64,000 nt of DNA from Streptomyces pseudovenezuelae (GTDB taxonomy: Bacteria > Actinomycetota > Actinomycetes > Streptomycetales > Streptomycetaceae): the NCBI RefSeq assembly GCF_001513955.1, contig NZ_KQ948145.1:214212-278211 (forward strand), in the 5' to 3' direction. Shown here piece by piece: positions 62,156-64,000 of the stretch (the stretch's first letter is position 1; every line of letters begins with the position of its first letter). A program made the position numbers and the translations under genes. Below the pieces are notes generated by a model, which had not been told where the DNA came from, did not search any database, and saw only the letters and a program-made list of their open reading frames with translations.

Positions 62156-62184
62156 AATATGTACGACCGATCAACACATGTCAA
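62156..62184 (-). promoter_or_regulatory. promoter of the peptide-ABC operon leader
   Basis: TTGACA at 62179-62184 and CATATT at 62156-62161 with a 17-bp spacer on the minus strand. The +1 falls on the A of the small-ORF ATG at 62148. A second TTGACA occurs further upstream (62204-62209) and is not correctly spaced. Confidence 0.7.
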
Positions 62185-62204
62185 TGTGACATCTGCACCT
62201 TGTG

Positions 62205-64000
62205 TCAACTCCCCGGATAGGCCCAGGGGTTGGGTCGGCAGTGGATCCCGTCGTGGTCGAGGAACTTGGTCTGCTGCTGCATGACCGGCGCGAGCTCGCC
62301 GTTCTTGTCGCACGTCACATGGGAGTAGCCGAGGCGGTGGCCGACTTCATGGTTGATCAACATCTGCCGGTACGCATGGATCCGATCACCGTAGGTGGTT
62401 GATCCCTGCGCCCATCGATACGCATTGATCATCACGCGTTCGGTGGCGGCCGAGTCGCACGAGACGTTGTCCTCCGTCGTGTCGAGGCCGGACTTGGCAC
62501 ACCAGTCGGCCGTGGTGCCGGGGCTGGCGAGGGTGATCACGAAGTCGGGCTTTCCGGAGTAGATGCGCTCGAAGGTCCGGGCGCCGGCGTGGGCCCAGCT
62601 GCGGTCGTCGTTGAGCGTCTTCTGCACGGCCTCGGCGAAGAGCCCGCCGTCGAGTCCGAGCCCCTGTTCCACGTCCACGCGGTAGGTGTACTTCTGTCCC
62701 TTGCCGGGCGCCTTGTCGACGCCCGGGACCGCGTCGAACTTCCCGGAGCCGTCGAGCTTCGCGCTGAGCGGGTACTTCGTGGCCATCTTCTGCTCATAAG
62801 TCAGCGGCGCCACGGCGACCGAGGACGACGGCGAGGGCTGTCCGGCCGCGCCGGTGGCCGGGTCCCGGGCATCTCGCGCCTGGTCGGTGGCGGACCACGC
62901 GCCCGAGGCGGTGTCCCGGGTGTCGGTGACCTGTCCGGCCACGACGACGGCGAGCACGGTGACGACGGCGGCGGCCGCGATGCCGGTGAACGCCCGGCCC
63001 TTGCCGCCCTTGGCCGCCGGCGGCTGGTCGTCCGGCGGCCCGGTGTCGTCGCCGCCACCGTCGGGGTACGTGTCCGCGTCGGTGTGCTCGGTGCGGAGGT
63101 CGGTGTCGTCGGACCGGTCGGTGACGCGGCCGTACGAGTCGGAGGGGTGTGCGGCGGTGGACGTTCCGGCGCCTCTGACGGGACCGTTCCCGGGCACCGG
63201 GCCGGGGCCGCCTGGACGACGAGGACCGCCGGGGGCGAAGACCTCGACGTCGTCGTCGAACGCGTCGACGTAGTCCTGTCGCGGCCCCGACCTCGATCCC
63301 GGAGGACCCTGCCGCTGCCGCGGCGGAGCGCCCCCGGGTCCGGCGGTGCGACCGCCCGGCCCCTGACCGCTCAAGTCCCCCCAGCCACCCCCGGATTCAC
63401 GCTGCTCGGGATGCCCCCCGCGAACCCGTGGCACGCCCTGGGCGGGCGTGCCGTCGGAAAGCCGGGGAACTCCTCGCGCGGGCGTGCCGTCCGGCAGCCG
63501 CGGAACTCCACGCGCCGGTGTGCCCTCCGGCAGCCGAGCGGAGCCACGCGGAGGCGTACCGTCCGGGGACCGCCGCGCACCCTGACCGGCCTGCCCGTCC
63601 GGCACCCGCGGAACTCCACGCGCGGGCGTGCCGTCGGAAAGCCGCGGAAAGCCATGAGCGGGCGTGCCGTCCGGCAGCCGCGGAAACCCGTGCGCGGGTG
63701 TGCCGTCCGGCAGCCGAGGCAGGCCGTGCGCAGGGGTACCCCCCGGAACGCGAGCGGAACCGGGGCCGGAGCCGGGCGTCATGCCGTCCGGGATCCGGGG
63801 GAAGCCGTGCGCGGGCGTCCCGTCAGGCAGCCTCGGGCCGCCCTGCGCCGGAACTCGGCGCCCGGCGGTGTCGCCGCCCGGGCCGGTCCCCGGGGGGCCG
63901 TACTCAGGCCCCCGGCCCCCCGGCATCCCCTGCCGAGCAGCCTGGGGTGCCGAAGCGGGGGAAGCCTGTGTCCGCTCCCAACCCGTCGTGCTCCGGGCCG
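62205..64000 (-). CDS. DUF3152 protein, repeat-rich (5' partial)
   Basis: The reading frame stays open to the window edge, so the true start may lie beyond it; the first ATG inside is at 63926. The first about 250 residues are disordered, with some ten repeats of RLPDGTPA(H/R)GFPR-type dodecapeptides. One transmembrane helix follows (FTGIAAAAVVTVLAVVVAG). The C-terminal extracellular domain is DUF3152, with the zincin-like motif NHEVGHRLGYSH and four conserved Cys. DUF3152 proteins are surface-anchored in Streptomyces, and their function is unknown. The neighbouring peptide ABC operon is on the same strand. Confidence 0.85.
   Translation of the reverse strand, partial: ARSTTGWERTQASPASAPQAARQGMPGGRGPEYGPPGTGPGGDTAGRRVPAQGGPRLPDGTPAHGFPRIPDGMTPGSGPGSARVPGGTPAHGLPRLPDGTPAHGFPRLPDGTPAHGFPRLSDGTPARGVPRVPDGQAGQGARRSPDGTPPRGSARLPEGTPARGVPRLPDGTPARGVPRLSDGTPAQGVPRVRGGHPEQRESGGGWGDLSGQGPGGRTAGPGGAPPRQRQGPPGSRSGPRQDYVDAFDDDVEVFAPGGPRRPGGPGPVPGNGPVRGAGTSTAAHPSDSYGRVTDRSDDTDLRTEHTDADTYPDGGGDDTGPPDDQPPAAKGGKGRAFTGIAAAAVVTVLAVVVAGQVTDTRDTASGAWSATDQARDARDPATGAAGQPSPSSSVAVAPLTYEQKMATKYPLSAKLDGSGKFDAVPGVDKAPGKGQKYTYRVDVEQGLGLDGGLFAEAVQKTLNDDRSWAHAGARTFERIYSGKPDFVITLASPGTTADWCAKSGLDTTEDNVSCDSAATERVMINAYRWAQGSTTYGDRIHAYRQMLINHEVGHRLGYSHVTCDKNGELAPVMQQQTKFLDHDGIHCRPNPWAYPGS
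63425..63850. repeat. about 36-bp tandem repeats coding the DUF3152 N-terminus
   Basis: Repeated GTGCCGTCCGGCAGCCG-type words every 36 bases encode the dodecapeptide repeats of the DUF3152 protein. About ten or more units are seen, some diverged (GGCCTGCCCGTCCGGCACC). Confidence 0.8.

Noticed and set aside
63425..63850. Direct repeats as a CRISPR array
   Set aside because: The repeats are in frame and code for a peptide motif, with no unique spacers and no cas genes nearby.

Overview
The window looks like a core-chromosome segment of a Streptomyces. Third codon positions are almost uniformly G/C, GTG starts are common, and it carries a WblC regulator, SigR-type promoters and Streptomyces-style DnaA boxes. 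Gene order matches, from memory, the S. coelicolor sigR-proximal region around SCO5170-SCO5215. The middle also matches the mycobacterial block Rv3193c-Rv3206c. I see no prophage, insertion sequence, CRISPR array or rRNA.

Layout. 1-4.7 kb: an alpha/beta hydrolase and SRAP repair protein pair, an M50 metalloprotease, aroA and rsgA. 4.7-7.9 kb: an SMR exporter, a TetR regulator, hisN, a CBS protein and a Fur-family regulator. 7.9-10.8 kb: an SsuABC/NMT1-type ABC uptake operon. 10.8-13.1 kb: two identical initiator tRNA genes flanking a Sel1-repeat protein. 13-22.2 kb: UPF0182, PPA1309-family protein, YlbL-type protease, moaE, an SDR epimerase, a DUF2342 metalloprotease and a Nudix hydrolase. 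22.2-25.3 kb: three AIM24-domain genes, the first fused to TerD. 25.4-29 kb: a YgjP-like metallopeptidase, a ThiF-like E1 protein with a PqqD/RRE-like N-terminus, an ABC1 kinase-like protein and a zinc-ribbon protein. 29-33 kb: wblC with its leader ORF and attenuator, uvrD2 and mycoredoxin. 33-43.6 kb: nudC, an M20 dipeptidase, adnB, adnA and an alkyltransferase-like protein. 43.7-51 kb: a pseudokinase/LPG-synthase-type membrane protein, two tandem secreted TAP-like hydrolases and moeZ. 51-56.3 kb: a four-gene locus (PelF-like GT4, polytopic membrane protein, epimerase, spherulin-4/GH135-like protein) that looks like a compact exopolysaccharide pathway. 56.5-62.2 kb: an oligopeptide ABC operon with a leaderless cysteine-containing leader peptide. 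62.2-64 kb: a repeat-rich DUF3152 protein running off the window.

How the genes fit together. The 26-43 kb block groups DNA repair (uvrD2, adnAB, ATL), thiol redox (mycoredoxin, SigR-type promoters), NAD(H) metabolism (nudC) and translation-stress sensing (wblC and its attenuator). The best candidates for under-described biology are the wblC leader ORF/attenuator, the Pel/galactosaminogalactan-like locus, the RRE-E1 plus ABC1 pair, the TerD-AIM24 locus and the leaderless Cys leader peptide. All functional statements rest on motif recognition by eye; no database search was run.
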